This document shows, piece after piece, positions 45,528 to 61,233 of a stretch of DNA of 64,000 bases (position 1 is its first letter; each line of letters starts with the position of its first letter). The translations under genes and the position numbers were made by a program. A model generated the notes under the pieces. That model ran no database searches. It saw nothing but the letters and a program-made list of their open reading frames with translations, and was not told the DNA's origin. This stretch comes from Thelonectria olida. Taxonomy: Eukaryota; Ascomycota; Sordariomycetes; Hypocreales; Nectriaceae. The DNA lies in NCBI GenBank assembly GCA_020736575.1, contig JAGPYM010000036.1, positions 124,001-188,000 of the forward strand. The letters run 5' to 3'.

Positions 45528-47198
45528 ATGAAGTTTCAACACAAACACTCGTCGCTTCTCCTTTTCCTCCTCCCTGCCCTCGTCAATGCCGTCGTCAGCT
45601 ACCCTCAAGATGCAGCTGGTGCCATTACACCCCCAGATAACCTCGATGCCGTTTCCCCTCCTAGCGCCAACAAGCGACATGGCGTTCCCACCAAAGACGC
45701 ACCAGTCGACGGCAAGGATGGAAAGCCTCATCTTGGGCCCTTTGTCGACACGGACGGAACGAAACGGGGATCCGACAGCACCCAAAAGAGTCTCCCTCCT
45801 CTTGACGGTCGACCTGACGACCCAACTGTTGTCGATGGCAAAAGGATCCCCGAGTCTAACGATGGTGTAATGTTCGACAAGAACCGCGATTATGCTGCCC
45901 AAGGCAAGACAGGACTTGAAGGCGGTATGACGGAGAAATCCAAAGCAAGGAAAGCCGAGGAGGATCGAACCGGCGAGAAGGTCGTCACTCAGCCTCCGCC
46001 ACCAAAGGAACAGCCTCCTTTGCCACACAGTGAGGAGAAGAAAATACAAACTGCCAAGGGCAATGCGGAGGATGAGGACACCAGTACCATGAAGTCTTCT
46101 GAGAAGACCACGGATGCTGACTACACTGGTTTGGATGTAGATCTCCCTTGTCCATGATTAGCCAATCTTGATCGCTAACATTGCCTAGAAGCCTGATGAT
46201 CTCCCCGGAAGGCCCACCGAAAAGGAACCTCCGGTTCCCGATTCCGCCAACAAGAACCAACTCGACTTGAACAAGGGAGAATCTGTTGGTAAAGTCAGAG
46301 ATGGTCACGAGGATGAAAGCATCATCCAGCCATTCCACTCCTTTGTCCTCTCTTTCACCATGATTATCTTCTCCGAGATTGGAGACAAGACCTTCCTCGT
46401 GGCTGCCCTCATGGCCATGAAGCACGACAGGATGGTTGTCTTCACAGCGGCCGCCGGTGCTTTGGTTGTCATGACCGTTCTCTCTGCAGTCATGGGCCAT
46501 GCCGTCCCAGCCCTAATTCCCAAGCGGGTCACCAGCTTCCTTGCTGCTCTCCTGTTTTTCGTCTTTGGAGCCAAGTTGATGCGAGAAGGCCTTCAGATGG
46601 ATCCCAATGAAGGAGTTTCGGCCGAGATGCACGAGGTTGAACAGGAACTTGCCGAAAAGGAGAAGGAAATGGGACGCAAGCGAGGTGACTCTGTGGATGC
46701 CTACACACTCGAGATGGGCCTCAACGGCAGGAGATCAAGGACTAACAACCGATTGATCTCCCCCCCTCGATCGCCATCGCAATCCCCTGTTCGAGGTGCT
46801 CACACTGGCTCAAGCGTTGTATCGGGTGCTCTTCAAGGCGCTGGAAACCTTCTCTCGCTGCTTCTGAGCCCTGCCTGGGTCCAGACTTTTGCCATGACCT
46901 TCCTCGGTGAGTGGGGCGATCGCAGTCAGATCGCCACCGTCGCAATGGCCGCTGGTCAGGATTATTGGTGGGTGACGCTTGGTGCCTCAGTTGGGCATCT
47001 TATCTGCACTAGTATTGCCGTTATTGGCGGTCGAGCCATCGCCGGCCGTGTCAGCCTTAAAGTTGGTAAGTGTTTTTTTCCCCTGAACACCGAGATATCA
47101 TCCTTGATTGCTAACAAGACTCAGTCACTGTTGGTGGTGCCGCCTCTTTCCTCCTCTTTGGCTTTATTTACCTCCTCGAGGCTATGTACAGCGGCTGA
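45528..47198 (+). CDS. GDT1: GDT1/TMEM165 (UPF0016) Ca2+/Mn2+ transporter
   Basis: Three exons (45528-46136, 46189-47065, 47125-47198; introns 52 and 59 bp) encode 519 residues. Gdt1 proteins exchange Ca2+ and Mn2+ for protons in the Golgi membrane and support glycosylation. Both family motifs are present: EIGDKT (266-271) and EWGDRS (444-449), each opening a block of three membrane helices, and the last helix ends in LLEAMYSG. A cleavable signal peptide (LLLFLLPALVNAVVSY) starts the protein. It is followed by about 220 hydrophilic, Pro/Lys/Asp-rich residues, much longer than in the yeast protein. The loop between the halves holds a helical EQELAEKEKEMGRKRG and a Ser/Arg/Pro stretch likely to be phosphorylated. 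Confidence 0.93.
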
Positions 47199-48606
47199 GC
47201 GTTTTGTCGCTTGCCTCTGAATGCCCGGATAACGCCTCAATTCCAGCAGATCACGGCTCTCTCAAATCTCACAGAGGGATAATTCCTGAGCCGCCCCATA
47301 CTCAACCGTTTATTTCACAACTTAGTAAACGGCCAATCACGAAACCTGAAAACTTTTAATCATACGTCAAGAACGATACGGGAGTCGGCGCACGTGAAAG
47401 ATGAATGTTTCTCTTTTTACAACTTTTCTGGACAGATGGAAATGGATATGTGTCTTCCTTGAACCCCTGTGTTTGGTTCTCTTTGCAGCATTCCTGTTTT
47501 CTTACTGGAGGTTACAGGGTTTGCGGGACAACATTCCCTCTAAGAAAAAGTGCCATTACGCAAACGGAGAGTGAGAAACGACTTGTGCATGGCGGAGTTT
47601 TGGTAGTTAAGGTCAATTATAGGTACGATATGGTGTATTGGGGGGTCGTTGGTTGGTTGGCTAGTTCTGCTAGTGTGCGAAAAGGTGTATTATACAAATA
47701 GAAAGCGATGTACTTGGGATCTGGACTGCAGATACCCGTTCCGTACAGTACTTTGATCGTGCACGAGATAAGAGTGAATGGATTGTTGGCAGATCTGGTC
47801 TTGACATGTGAGGTGGCTTCGAGGTTCAGCGATCCCTTGATAGCCGGGGGTATGTGAGAAGGGAGCGGCTTAAATAGCTGTGCAATGACCGATGGAGAGC
47901 AAGCAGAGAGCACAAGAACTGAACGCAAGGCGGGTTTCAATGCCCTGTTTGATTTAGATTTCTGACGAGACCAATATCCCAACCCAGATACACCCTTCGA
48001 CTCAAAAGCGTCATAGTTGCTGTCCTTCATAACAAGATCCTCTTGACACTCTGGTATGAAACATGATTACAAACAATTCCGGCCGTTCTCAACCATCCAT
48101 TGACTCATCCCTCGCTCAGCCTAGTCCATTTCCAACGGTCCATAGAGGAAAACAGGAAGCAGGAAACGGTATAAAATGCCGATATTCAGCAGCGTTTGGC
48201 GGGTAACCCATAGCAAACAAAGATAGTCCTCCCAAAATAGAAAGCCTCTCCAAATGAAGCCCGAAAATGCAAAAAACGATACACCAGAAAGTTTACATAG
48301 ATGGTATTCGACAAGGTCTGCTTGAAACTCCGACATGATTCCGACAATGTTCGTAATCAACAAGGTCCGTCCACCAAATGGCAAGATTTCGTTCCATTCA
48401 AACATCTCTATTCTGTGATTTCATAAAGTGCGTTCCAAAGAAGGGTACCCTCGTCGTAAATCTTTTGATCCCCCTTCCTTGGCATTCAAAAGTCGGGCTG
48501 GTATCATCTGCGAGTTCGTCTCCTGATAGTTGCTTATTGCTCTCGCTCGTCCTTTTCCATCAAAACGTGTTAAAACCCGATGCTCCGGTTGTTTACCAAT
48601 ATTCGC
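47199..48606. other. Convergent intergenic region, no gene recognised
   Basis: 1.4 kb between two convergent genes. Frames up to 137 codons (47,617-48,030 minus) lack domains and splice signals. Probably 3' untranslated regions plus spacer. Confidence 0.45.
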
Positions 48607-51417
48607 TTATCGCTCTTCCTCGTCCTCTTCGTCGATAGGTGCTGGGGTCCGACGCTCCGTTCGCCTCTTAGGCCGTCGGTGTCTCGAGCTGCTGATGTTG
48701 CTGGCCGAGTCATCGGGAAGGATGTCAACATCATCGAACCCCCACTCACTTTCGCTCTCACATTCGCTTCCCTGTGCCCACGCCGGGCGTTCATAACCAG
48801 AACCCAGCGAGTTGCCAGAACCCGGACCGGCATAAACGTCAATGCGTCGACGATTCTGAAGACTTTGCATCAAGCCAGCTCCTCGTTGTCGAAGGGCCGT
48901 TCGAACCGTCTCCGCCCTGAGGTGAAGCTTCTCGAAGGCGTCCTCTAGAGTTTCCATGCCCTTGTAAATCTCGCGTTCAATCTCTGCAATGGCGGCCATT
49001 TCCATCTCCTCGTCGTTCGAGACGGCCTGTCGGCCAGCGGCGCCAGAAGACTGAAGGCTCACAAAGGAGGCTGGAGTCGAACCACGGGAGTAGGGTGAGA
49101 ATGGTGTAGTGGTCCGGGATCCAAATCCAGAGGGTCCTCGAGAGGGTGCAGGGCTGACCGTGCGAGTATGATAGTAGCCGCTGGCTGGAGTTGGTCCCCT
49201 GGATTCCACGCCGCCGGAATGCATCTCGTCGTCAGCACCAGACCAGAGGAAGCCATCGAATCGACCTGATATCAAGATCTCCCACTCAGAGTTGTTAATG
49301 TTAGCCAAGGTGACCAGCAAATCATGGGTATGGTGGTTCTTGATCAAGTAGATGGCGGTTTCGGCATCACGGGGAACCTGGGGCAATCTGTAAAGTCGTT
49401 GCAACGAGAGTCCAGTTTTGATAATGAAATCGTTTCGCGGACGGTGGAGGGGAGTCGGGGCACGATTTCCTGGTCGCAATTCCTTTGAGCCATTGAGCAG
49501 GGCGTTGAAATAAGGCCGATCCTCGGCATCAAGGCTAGTGAGAACGGCAAAAGTCAAAGTCTCGTCGTCCAAATCCTGAGGCGGAGGAACGGGCGTCTCT
49601 CCGGTGTTCGACAGCCAACGGTCAACTGCAGATCGGACCTTCTTCGTCTGGCGAAGGTAGTGCTCCCTGAATTCCTCGGCGATATCGGGGTCCAGCTTGA
49701 CGGGAGAGGCAGGGCGGGGAGGCAACTCTGCAGAAATCTCAGCAGCCTTTTGTCCAATCTCGGCGAGATCAACGGGGGGCCATTGCGGGAGCTCGATTCG
49801 GCCGCTGACCCATTCCAAAACATCTCCCCAGTTCAGGCCTCGATGGATCTCGTGTCCGGTTTCACACATCACACAGGAGCATCCGTTCGGGGGAAGATCG
49901 CGAGAAAAGACGTTCTCGAGCCGGTCGAGAAGTCTACGGGCGACTGATCGATGACCTGTGGCAACTGCGACCGATCCATGTTTGTTCAGAACGGTGTTGT
50001 ACTGATCAAGGAGGTTGAAGAAAGGGGCAAATAAAGTCTCCGCTCCAACAAGGGGTGGGTTCGACGGTCGAGTCCCATTTTGGCGTGGCAGTGCTGCAAG
50101 GAAGTTCTTGGGCGCTGGGTATGCGAGGCCTCCATTCTGGAGCAGGTAATCCACACGGGGAATATCGGTTATGTTGAGAACAGGTGGCGGTGGCGGGGGC
50201 GGTGGTGGAGGGGCCGCCGGGAAGGCAGAGGCAGGCGTCGCTGTGTTTGAGTGCAATGAAGAAAACTCATCCACATCGACGACTGAAGGAGTCTCTGGCT
50301 TTATGGAAGGGTACATAGTAGCAGGGGGGAACTGGGTGGTTTGAGTTGGCGTCTTCGGAGACGAGTCCTGAACGCTTGAAGGGGACGATTCGCCTTCCTC
50401 AGGCTCAAGGTGCCTGCGACTCCGGGTTGACGATGTCCTCTTGATACGAGATGAACTAGATGCCCTGGAATCGGATCGTAGCTTGTCGCGTGATTTGGAG
50501 GTGGGCGGTTTGACGTATGTAGCCTGGCTTGAAGATACAGATCTGCGACTGACTCTGGAGCTCTCGTTGCGAGATGCAGATCGGGAGATCGTTGTCCTTG
50601 ACCTAGGTCGAGAAAGGCCTTCTTCTTTAGGAGGGAGTTCGGAATCAATATCTTCTGCCGGGCCCTCTTCGGCTGGCGACTCGTCCTTGTTCACTTCTTC
50701 CTTTGGAGCTTCCTCGTCGGGAACTTGTATTTTTGGAGTCTCTACCCTCGGCGTCGTTTCCGAAGCGAGAGTTTCAGCAACCTTAGGCGTTTCCTCGCCA
50801 GCATTCTCCTCAACTTCCTCAATAGTCTCCTTGTTTGGATCAATGTCGGTTTCGGGAGGGCTAGGCGGCCGGTCTGTCTGATCGTTTGTCGTCGATGGTT
50901 GGTGGGTCTCTTCACCGCTAGGAGCTCCAGTGCCAACATCTGTTTGATCAGGAGTCAGAGGATTGGAGCGGGGAGGAATAGCTAAAGACTCGCGGCTAAC
51001 GATGGCCTCTTTGCTATGTGCTTTGCTGAAATTGGGGTACGGCAGAGAAATGCGCTGCTCCGAGACAAACGATGCAGTGCCAGCCATTGAAGTCGTTCTG
51101 TTCATGTCAGAGCTTGTGACATCGCTTATCGAAGCAGCCCTCTCCCTGAGCCGATGATGCTCATCTCTATCCTTTTCGCGCCTTCGATGGTGGCGACGAC
51201 TCGAGGTACGGGACTGTGTTTCGCTTCCCTCGACACTGAGCTTGCTCCTGGAGGAGCGGGAAGAGCGACGATGACGGCGCTCGCCATCCCGGTCTCGATC
51301 TCGATCTCTATCGCGGTCTCGGTCTCGGTCCTTCCGTTCTTTACGTTCGGATTTAGTGCGCCTGGCTTTCGGTCGATCGTCGGCCGGGACATCTACATCA
51401 CGGTCCATGGAGGACAT
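48607..51417 (-). CDS. RS/RD-rich conserved fungal protein, 936 aa
   Basis: A single exon encodes 936 residues. The N-terminal 160 residues are basic, with an Arg-Asp alternating run (about 29-44) and RS/SR clusters (RHRRSSRSSRSK). A long acidic Pro/Glu/Thr section and further RS dipeptides follow. A run of ten prolines lies near residue 405, before LNITDIPRVDYLL. The middle (about 415-690) is the conserved, folded part, with paired cysteines in NGCSCVMCETGHEI, then LNWGDVLEWVSGRIELP, LSLQRLYRLPQVPRDAETAI and WEILISGRFDGFLWSG. The C-terminal third is Ser/Gly/Pro-rich with a helical EMEMAAIAEIEREIYKGME. It ends in a basic-acidic tail. Function is unknown; RS content suggests a nuclear, RNA-processing-linked protein. 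Confidence 0.85.
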   Translation of the reverse strand: MSSMDRDVDVPADDRPKARRTKSERKERKDRDRDRDRDRDRDRDGERRHRRSSRSSRSKLSVEGSETQSRTSSRRHHRRREKDRDEHHRLRERAASISDVTSSDMNRTTSMAGTASFVSEQRISLPYPNFSKAHSKEAIVSRESLAIPPRSNPLTPDQTDVGTGAPSGEETHQPSTTNDQTDRPPSPPETDIDPNKETIEEVEENAGEETPKVAETLASETTPRVETPKIQVPDEEAPKEEVNKDESPAEEGPAEDIDSELPPKEEGLSRPRSRTTISRSASRNESSRVSRRSVSSSQATYVKPPTSKSRDKLRSDSRASSSSRIKRTSSTRSRRHLEPEEGESSPSSVQDSSPKTPTQTTQFPPATMYPSIKPETPSVVDVDEFSSLHSNTATPASAFPAAPPPPPPPPPPVLNITDIPRVDYLLQNGGLAYPAPKNFLAALPRQNGTRPSNPPLVGAETLFAPFFNLLDQYNTVLNKHGSVAVATGHRSVARRLLDRLENVFSRDLPPNGCSCVMCETGHEIHRGLNWGDVLEWVSGRIELPQWPPVDLAEIGQKAAEISAELPPRPASPVKLDPDIAEEFREHYLRQTKKVRSAVDRWLSNTGETPVPPPQDLDDETLTFAVLTSLDAEDRPYFNALLNGSKELRPGNRAPTPLHRPRNDFIIKTGLSLQRLYRLPQVPRDAETAIYLIKNHHTHDLLVTLANINNSEWEILISGRFDGFLWSGADDEMHSGGVESRGPTPASGYYHTRTVSPAPSRGPSGFGSRTTTPFSPYSRGSTPASFVSLQSSGAAGRQAVSNDEEMEMAAIAEIEREIYKGMETLEDAFEKLHLRAETVRTALRQRGAGLMQSLQNRRRIDVYAGPGSGNSLGSGYERPAWAQGSECESESEWGFDDVDILPDDSASNISSSRHRRPKRRTERRTPAPIDEEDEEER

Positions 51418-53999
51418 GGTGAACCATGGAGATTGGGGTCGAAATCGAAATGGCAGATGGATTTGCGTGGATGTCGATCGGGGGAGAAACCGGAAGAGAA
51501 ATGGTTGTGAGATGGTTTAAATGATTATCGCAGAAGAAGCAAAAATAAAGGCGCGGAAAAGAGAAGGGAAGACAAGTAAAATCGGAACTTGAAAAAGTAA
51601 GATGAGTTGAATAAAAGATGAGGGGATATGTCGTTGAATAGAAAGCGCGTCCAGACCGGATGAGGCTCGAGCCTTCCTCTTGTCAGTCTGGGGCTGCCTG
51701 GATTAGGTTCGGGTTCGGGGCTGGGTCTTCAGGCGTCAGGCACTAAAGCAATAGCCTGAGTGCCACTAAGAATAGGAGGGACCCGGTAAAATAATAGGTG
51801 CAAGCTAACTATTCCGGCGAAGGCTGCAAGTGCATCCCGTCCTGCATCGTGGGATAGATAATTAAAATGAACAAGAATCAGAGGCCCAGATGGAATGCGG
51901 AGGGCTAAAAGATTCGAGCGCCGATGGCGGCCAGTGAGGAAAATGGTTGAGTGTAACGGCAGAACACAGCGAGGATGTGATTTCAATGCCGATGACGACT
52001 ATGATGGAAGCGACTGATAATTCCAGAACGTGCAGCCAAATTACTAGACTTGCTGTCGTCATGAGGTGGCCAACGCACCAACACCACCTTTTTCCACAGC
52101 AATCTCATCCCATCCATCCATCCGTCTGGTTACTTTTTGCGAGACACTCCCCGACGCAAGTCTCACAAGCTGTGTGTCCGAGGTGCTGCCATGAGTGAGG
52201 GTACCTGCAAGTGTGGGCATTCGCACACAGAACGAAAGGTCCCCTGTGGAGCAACCAAGAAATGCGCCAATACCCGGCCCGCGCAGGGACACGAATACAG
52301 GGGGGCGCAGACTAAGGTGGGCAGTTGGATGCCTCTTGTCCAATGACGAGCCGTCTCGGGCGTCGAGTTCAATGACATGGGTCGCCGTGGTGTGACCCCG
52401 GGTGTCTTCAGCGCGCCGTGCCCAAGCAGCCAACCACCCGACAGCTTAACCGCCAGGGAGGATGAACAGGAAGAAGAACAGGAATGTGGTCATGATTAGA
52501 TCGATAGACAATACAAATGGAGCATGTTGCCGCTCTATTCAGTTGAGTGGCATGTACGAGGGAAGCAAGGAGCCGGCCGTATTCACCCAATCACTGCATG
52601 CTTGTTGGATGTAAGGCAGGTGAGTATAGATACCCATTGCCACGACAAGATCAACATTAGGGCATTAATCAAGCCTCATAGCATGAGAATTCCTTCTCAT
52701 GCCATCAACTCTCGTCCTCTGCATCGACACTTCGCAGGGGTCCCAGGTGTTAGTTGCAGGCCAACGGCCCAGGCACAACTGACTCACTTATCCGTCGATC
52801 GACACAAGGCGTGCCACGCATCTCAAGACCCCATCCACCATGCTGCCGTAAACGACAACGGTCGGGTCCTCTCTGCATTCCCTCCAAGTACCGCAGTTGG
52901 CGGTGGATGCCCAACCAACTCGATCATCGATCCACCCCGTCTTCCATCGCTCAGTGCTTCCCGCGCTCTTTCGGCTTCCCTTGTTAGTCACGAGAGGCCA
53001 TTTCTGGTTGGTTCACGTTGGCTTGATCACATGGGAAGCCCAAAGTTCATAACTTATCGCTATCTGATGGAGGTGGGGAGCACCAAGGTAAACCGCAGAT
53101 ATATTTAGCTACAGCGGCAGTCACCTCCAAATTTAAGCGCGCGGCCGTCTCTCCCCCCATCATCGTCACAATCACTCTACCATCCCGTGACGATCGCTCT
53201 TGGTCGTGATAGGATCTCATCTTTGTGATTGAGTTGCATCAAGTATGCGGGGTTAGCTAGTTTCATCAATTCCCGTCCTCGAAGCCAAAGGAGCACCCGC
53301 GCATAAGGTAGGCATGGGAATAAGTTACAACCTGCGCATATACGGGTCTGTCGGAATGCGACCATGGGGTTCTTCGGCTCATCCCACGTCGTGGTTACCC
53401 GAGACAGTTCTTCAATTTTGGCAACTTGAACGAGGTGCCACTACAGCTACAACCACAGATCTCCATTTCGGACGATGCCGCCTGGAGCCACATTTTGAGG
53501 GCTGACTTCTTCCCAAGCTCAATGCGGATGTTTCACACTTCGTTAAGTTTCAGGATCACCAAATCACGACGAGGACGATGATCAAGGTTAATGCCTAGGC
53601 GAGTCAGGGCAACTCTATTACATCACATTAGGCGTGCCCTATGCAGGAGAAGTACGAATATTCAAACGTTCTAACACGAAGTAAAACTCTCTATTCACAC
53701 TTGGTCTCGGTAGGTCGGTTTTCCCCGATCCTAGGTATTCTATCAGAGCCTCTTGTCAGGCTCGGCAAACAAAAACGTCCCTCCACTATTCTTCCTATGC
53801 GCTACTATTGTCAAACAGCCCAGTCCTATCTCGTGAAACAGTATTGTCTTTCCCATCGTAATTCGCCATGTCTTTGGGTCGCCTTCTTTTCATAACGCCA
53901 AGCTAGACTTCACTTGTCAAAGAACCAAAGTCCCATCATAGCCAACGCTGAGTCGGCACAGTCGCAGTCCCGTCCTTCTTCACCAGACCTATCCGTCGC
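51418..53999. other. 2.6 kb intergenic, no gene recognised
   Basis: It contains the promoter of the 936-residue protein and the 3' flank of ATP sulfurylase. The longest frames (194 codons at 52,524-53,108 plus, 124 at 52,059-52,433 minus) overlap others, and neither has a recognisable product. Confidence 0.45.
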
Positions 54000-58285
<4,286 letters not shown>

Positions 58286-59194
58286 TCAAGTAATAGAAGG
58301 TAGATGCAGCCGGACGAAACGACCGACAATGCTTCCATTGGAAATGGCTCGTACGTAACATGGCCATCTCCGCCACAGGCCGTGGAAACCCGCATGTCGG
58401 AATGGCGTCACTGCGAGGAGGGTGTCCGATCTTGAATGGTCAAATTCGTCTACCCTACGCTTGGTCATGATATCGAATTTCTTGAAACATGGATTCCAAT
58501 CGCATACGTACCTCATAGTCAGTGGGCGAGAATTACGCGTACCTGACTGTATGAACGGGGAGTTTAGAGGAAAACCATTAAGCTTATCTCGAAGGAAATG
58601 AAACACCACATTTTCTCGTGGTGGTCTGCATTTCTCCAGCAAAGAAGCCGTCATCAATATTTTTTTCTCTTTTCCACCCCGCCAAGTGGCTCCCGCACTC
58701 ATGGTAACCGAGGCCAGCACCTCCACATTAGGATGCATCATGGTGGCAACCAAGTTTACCCAAACATCCAAGACAGGAATGGCTCGCAAGGGAATCGGCA
58801 GAAGCGCTGCGCACATCATCTCGTGGAAAAGAACGCCATCGCTGGCCAAGGCCCGGTCAGGATCCGGACTCCATTTCGACACCCACCCATTATCACGATG
58901 CGAAGACGATTGTTGGATGAACCCTCTTAATGTGTTGTAGTGCCGATGGCCCGAACCGACTTGGCCGAGCGACCGCAGTCGAGAACGAGGGACTTTTCCG
59001 CAACGGTGGTGATCATGTGGTGTGAATTGGGAGGTGTGATGAATGGCGTCAGTTACGGCGTTTTGTTGTCGACCATGCCAAGCTGCACGATACAGCGAGC
59101 GAGACGTCTGGTTGGGGTTTGTCTTGGGGTGTGCGACTGACTCAAGGGCGTACGCACTCAACTCGACGGCATTGCGAATATCGGCCAAGAACAT
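58286..59194 (-). CDS. Orphan open reading frame, 302 codons
   Basis: The frame runs uninterrupted from 59254; the first ATG (59194, MFLADIRNAVELSAYALE) gives 302 residues. This is longer than expected by chance, and no real gene was found opposite it. However, composition is unusual (many His, Arg and Trp) and no domain, signal peptide or membrane segment is evident apart from a hydrophobic stretch (LLPIPLRAIPVLDVWVNL). It could be a lineage-specific gene, a relic, or a chance frame. Confidence 0.3.
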   Translation of the reverse strand: MFLADIRNAVELSAYALESVAHPKTNPNQTSRSLYRAAWHGRQQNAVTDAIHHTSQFTPHDHHRCGKVPRSRLRSLGQVGSGHRHYNTLRGFIQQSSSHRDNGWVSKWSPDPDRALASDGVLFHEMMCAALLPIPLRAIPVLDVWVNLVATMMHPNVEVLASVTMSAGATWRGGKEKKILMTASLLEKCRPPRENVVFHFLRDKLNGFPLNSPFIQSGTRNSRPLTMRYVCDWNPCFKKFDIMTKRRVDEFDHSRSDTLLAVTPFRHAGFHGLWRRWPCYVRAISNGSIVGRFVRLHLPSIT

Positions 59195-59254
59195 GCCACC
59201 ATGTCGACATTCTTGGCTGAAAGAGTGTTTTCGGCCAAGATATTGGAGACACAA

Positions 59255-61233
59255 GTCAAAACCAAGTTGGTAGTTTTTGACGATTGCCTTGGACCAATCG
59301 CATCGAGTACAAATGGAATACGAAAGATTGGGGGCTGTGAGGGTCTAACATCAGAATGATGATCTAGAGATGGGAGGGTAACACTAAACTCTAATACCCG
59401 CGATGCCCTCTATCCAAAGATAAGATCCCGATAAGAGGGTAGAAAAATCGAATAAAGCAAAGCAATCACCGACTTTATTTTCGCTGTTTCTTCCTTGGGA
59501 GTTGATCAATCGATATCGATCGATGAGCATAAAATCGCGTGTTCATCTCTCTCCCAATCGGAGGCAACTGTCCCAATATGTTCCGGCTCTCCCGGACAGA
59601 TTAGATCGGTGGTCATCGTTCACTGATCAAGGTTCCGTGGCTGGACAGCGCGTGTCATGCGCCTGCCAAAACTCCATCCAAGTACTCTGTATCACAGCGA
59701 GTGGTGGAAAATGGGAAGGAAGGCGGGTGAGCCCCCGCCTTCTCATTTTGCGCCGGGAGCCAATCGATCCACTTCTCCGGAAGAAACTTTTAGACGGGAA
59801 GGAATCAAGAACGCCCCATGAGCGGCGGAGGATAAAGAAGGCACCAAGGCCAGCGAATAATTCTGGGGCGCTGGCTGAGAAGCTGGATGGGAAAAACCTG
59901 GAACACACGGTTGGAGTTTTGTTGCTGACCGTTGCTAATAATGTTTCGCCTTGACAGCTGGATGAGCGGGTTGGACGAATCATGAACAGCCATGTCACAG
60001 GACTGAGACCGAAGATCAAACAAACTGCAGCCAAAACACGACAGTGAAGAGTTTTTACGAGTGCGATGGCATTGTTGAAACCAAGCTCAGTCGCTGATTG
60101 ACACTGGCAGGCTGTAGCATCATTATCGCGTTGTGTACGAAGTCAGTACACGGTAATAGAACTTCGTATCGCACACCCAAGGTTCCATTTCACAGCAAGC
60201 AAGCTGCCTCGTTTTTCTCCTTGACTGGCCAGAGCGGGCTGGAAACAAAGAAGGGCCCCGTCCCGATTCAAGATGGGCTTCACAGTGGTTCGTTTGACAG
60301 CACCAGCACTCCAACACGAGGCCAGTTCCATCTTCCAGCGCCTAGGGCCTAAAGAAAGCATCGACCTGCCTAAAAACGACGACGTCTTCTTATCCGCTGG
60401 CACTCATCGTCTCGTGTTGATGAGATCCATCCACTCATTCCGTCTTCCGAATCGCACCCACACTCTTCACGGGCCCGTCCACTTTAACAGTCTCCATTTG
60501 GATCCCAGTCAACCATCTTAGCTTCACTTTCGCCTTCGCGTTAATCGCCATACACGAAAAAAACCCTCCTCTTCTCCTTTTACAATCTTTTCGCATGCGT
60601 GCCTCGTCCTCGCTCTGCTTCTCCATCCTCCTCCTCCCCCATCGACCGTCTGGAATCTTTTCTCCGAGAAGTGCACGCCACGTTTTCCCACCGCAACCGA
60701 AGCGTCAAGCTTAAAATAAATCCAGGGACTGCCGATCCTTGGGTGGCTGCTCTCCCGCAGGCGCCACCATCCGCCGTCTCTTGTTGCACATACGTCAAGG
60801 AACCGAAGTTCGTGTCGACTTTTGCTGGAATATCCGGTTTTCCCTTGACTTGGCGAATTTCCCCCTCATCTTGATTCATCGTGCCATTGTCGAATCGATT
60901 TTCGTCCAACTTCATCCTCTCCGTCTCCGACGCAACCTCGAGCGGCCGTGCCTCCTTTTACCTGTTCGCCACTTCTAACACCCGACCTGGTCCTGCGACA
61001 CGGTATCTGAATCGCCAAACTTTCTGAAACTTTCCTTCCCGGTTCTATGTCTATAAGTTCATTGTTTCGCCATTTCCGGGCCATTGCTCTCGATCTCTTG
61101 CCATAATCGATGTCTTATAGCTCCTCCCCGAACGAACCGATTTGCGCCGAACAAACATCAAACCACCTTCACGGGTGGGAACGCCCACTATCCCGATCCA
61201 TCCGAGCCTCACATCTCCAACTCCCATCCGACC
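59255..61233. other. Intergenic, probable long leader of the channel gene
   Basis: 2 kb before the Flc-like start. AT-rich around 59,270-59,500 with a CGATATCGATCGAT palindrome near 59,512-59,525. From about 60,400 the plus strand becomes pyrimidine-rich (CTTCTCC, CTCCTCCTCC), which suggests a long 5' untranslated region. Short upstream ATGs, for example at 60,595 and 61,110, precede the start codon. Confidence 0.4.

Noticed and set aside
52524..53108. 194-codon plus-strand frame
   Set aside because: Despite its length it has no domain, a poor start context and composition like translated non-coding DNA.
59512..59525. CGATATCGATCGAT palindrome as an operator
   Set aside because: Short, AT-balanced and not matched to a known fungal regulator site; may be simple sequence.
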